NCBI RefSeq assembly: GCF_001954135.1
Contig: NZ_MBEQ01000063.1
Location: 1 to 56,756, forward strand
DNA from: Mycobacterium sp. GA-1841
Lineage (GTDB): Bacteria > Actinomycetota > Actinomycetes > Mycobacteriales > Mycobacteriaceae
Direction: 5' to 3'
DNA length: 56,756 bases
Within the stretch, counting starts at the first letter, position 1. Each line of letters begins with the position of its first letter. A program made the position numbers and the translations under genes. Shown in pieces: positions 55,709 through 56,756 of the stretch. The notes beneath the pieces were generated by a model. The model was not told the DNA's origin. It saw only the letters and a list, made by a program, of their open reading frames with translations, and did no database searches.

Positions 55709-55739
55709 ACCAGTAGGTTTACTAGGTCAACCTACTGGT
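55709..55739. promoter_or_regulatory. Palindromic operator between the thiolase operon and the FadR-type gene
   Basis: Perfect 11-bp arms ACCAGTAGGTT and AACCTACTGGT separated by 9 bp, in the 194-bp divergent gap, 60 bp before the thiolase start. Its size, symmetry and place fit a GntR/FadR dimer site controlling the beta-oxidation operon and perhaps its own gene. Confidence 0.65.
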
Positions 55740-55843
55740 TGGTAGAGCCTGATGTGCCGTTCCTTTAGGACGCAGATGGTTTACTGAGTTGTACAGCTGG
55801 GCCGCCCGGCCCGTATCGACCTTTGTCTACCTGGGAGTGTCTG

Positions 55844-56635
55844 GTGGCTCGAACCACACCACTGGCGCCGATGATCGGCCCCGACGCGATCGCACCGCAA
55901 GCGCCGGTCCGTTCCCCGAAGACGGCCGAGCTCGTCGCGGGCACCCTGCGGCGGATGGTCGTCGACGGCCAGCTCAAAGAAGGCGACTTCCTGCCCAACG
56001 AAGCCGAGCTCATGGAGCACTTCGGGGTCAGCAGGCCGACCCTGCGCGAGGCGGTTCGGGTGCTGGAATCCGAGCGTCTGGTCGAGGTGCGGCGCGGCTC
56101 GCGCACCGGTGCCCGGGTGCGGGTCCCCGGTCCCGAGATCGTCGCCCGCCCGGCGGGCCTGCTGCTCGAGCTGTCAGGCGCCGACATCGCCGACCTGTTG
56201 GTGGGCCGCGCGGCGATCGAGCCGATGGCCGCCCGGTTGCTGGCCGAGAAGGGCGACGAGGCGGCGTTCGCCGAACTGGAACGCATGCTCGACGAGCACA
56301 TCCCCACCGACCACCAGTCGGATCGGTTGGCCGAGACCACCGGTGACTTTCACCGCCGGGTGGTCGAGCTGTCGGGCAACGCCACCCTCGGCATCATCGC
56401 CGGCATGCTGCACGAGATCACCGTGCGCCACCACGCCTTCCTGTTCAAGGAACGCCGGCCGGTGTCCAAGACCGATTACGACAAGTTGATGCGGTCCTAC
56501 CGCAAGCTGATTCAGCTCATCCGCTCCGGTGACGGCGACGCCGCCGAGGCACACTGGCGCAAACACCTGGACACCGCACGGCTCCTGATGCTGCAGGACA
56601 TCGAGAGCGTCAAGGTCCGCGACGTCATGCGCTGA
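55844..56635 (+). CDS. FadR-type (GntR/FCD) regulator of the beta-oxidation operon
   Basis: 263 aa from GTG 55844, with GGGAG 6 nt upstream; TTG 55823 is an alternative. Winged-helix domain at residues about 28-98 (FLPNEAELMEHFGVSRPTLREAV, read in parts, then RRGSRTGARV). The C-terminal FCD domain has the metal-ligand pattern of Asp and His (TTGDFHRRVVE, HEITVRHH, HWRKHLDTA). The ligand is probably an acyl-CoA or organic acid. It is divergent from the thiolase operon. Confidence 0.9.
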   Translation: MARTTPLAPMIGPDAIAPQAPVRSPKTAELVAGTLRRMVVDGQLKEGDFLPNEAELMEHFGVSRPTLREAVRVLESERLVEVRRGSRTGARVRVPGPEIVARPAGLLLELSGADIADLLVGRAAIEPMAARLLAEKGDEAAFAELERMLDEHIPTDHQSDRLAETTGDFHRRVVELSGNATLGIIAGMLHEITVRHHAFLFKERRPVSKTDYDKLMRSYRKLIQLIRSGDGDAAEAHWRKHLDTARLLMLQDIESVKVRDVMR

Positions 56636-56648
56636 CGATGCCGGGATC

Positions 56649-56671
56649 CGCCGAGCGTGCGATCAGATCGC
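56649..56671. repeat. Second copy of the CGCCGAGCGTGCG intergenic element (half)
   Basis: These 23 bases match the reverse complement of 27560-27582 with one change. It ends in GCGATCAGATCGC, itself an inverted repeat, and lies 14 nt after the stop of the FadR-type gene, where it may help termination. Confidence 0.65.
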
Positions 56672-56756
56672 AAAATCAGCCCTCAGACTCAAGTGGTCGC
56701 TGCGATACCTGATTCGTTGAGGGGTGTTGCAGATGGGGTTTCGCAAGCATGGCAGT
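56672..56756 (+). mobile_element. Possible left end of an insertion sequence (cut by the window)
   Basis: After CTCAAGTGGTCGCTGCGATACC comes an imperfect inverted pair (CTGCGATACC and GGTGTTGCAG, 8 of 10). An ATG at 56733 with GAGGGG upstream then opens a frame (MGFRKHGS...) that runs off the edge. The terminal text resembles IS ends that I recall only vaguely. It could equally be an ordinary promoter and gene start. Confidence 0.25.

Overview
The window is a high-GC mycobacterial chromosome segment, most likely from a fast-growing Mycobacterium (Mycolicibacterium). Mycothiol (mshB), F420 (fbiC), phosphatidylinositol mannoside (pimE, lpqW) and MmpL genes occur together. Their order and strands match, in reverse orientation, the M. 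tuberculosis H37Rv stretch from Rv1173 (fbiC) down to about Rv1141c (recalled from knowledge of that genome, not searched). Start codons were chosen from Shine-Dalgarno sites or from a TANNNT -10 box 5 to 8 nt before the start, the mark of mycobacterial leaderless transcripts; many genes here show the latter.

Layout. 1-11 kb: fbiC, mshB and lpqW, separated by three large related-looking exported proteins (446, 447 and 442 aa). These have no cysteine and end in Lys/Ala/Thr-rich tails; they sit where H37Rv has PE/PPE genes. 11-14.4 kb: typA, two small Cys-rich proteins, a flavin/F420-type oxidase-fold protein, and a wax ester synthase/DGAT gene that has lost its whole catalytic core. 14.4-22.4 kb: a complete narK-narG-narH-narJ-narI nitrate respiration operon. 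22.5-26.6 kb: mutT2 and a pterin dehydratase gene sharing a perfectly palindromic promoter, then pimE, a tandem-repeat patch and two Ala/Pro-rich secreted proteins (Rv1158c/Rv1157c type). 26.7-28.6 kb: a DUF1059 protein, a nitroreductase, an HhH-GPD protein and a DUF732 secreted protein.

28.6-37.4 kb is a block that I do not place in the H37Rv order. It holds a LytS/LytTR two-component system translationally coupled to a small membrane protein and a sodium:solute symporter, then a DUF485/ActP-type acetate (monocarboxylate) symporter pair, an MFS exporter and an acyltransferase-3 protein. It looks like a small-acid sensing and uptake module. 37.4-41.5 kb returns to conserved order: a DUF5302 protein, an Rv1155-type F420-dependent oxidoreductase, two paralogous LCM-fold methyltransferases around a DUF1697 gene, a GntR regulator and a SIRT5-like sirtuin. 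41.4-45.1 kb is an mmpL13-tetR-methyltransferase operon with an unbroken mmpL13 (split in H37Rv).

45.4-56.7 kb is mostly fatty-acid and CoA chemistry: nitronate monooxygenase, a type-10-like SDR, the CoA-transferase-family racemase Mcr, an EchA paralogue lacking both hydratase glutamates, and a thiolase/enoyl-CoA hydratase/acyl-CoA dehydrogenase operon divergent from a FadR-type regulator with a strong palindromic operator. An MFS transporter, a gamma-carbonic-anhydrase-like protein and a FAS1 secreted protein lie between. I saw no tRNA, rRNA or CRISPR array. The right edge may touch a mobile element. No single wholly new system is proven; the best candidates for new biology are the exported Lys-tail proteins, the palindromic bidirectional leaderless promoter and several unannotated small proteins.
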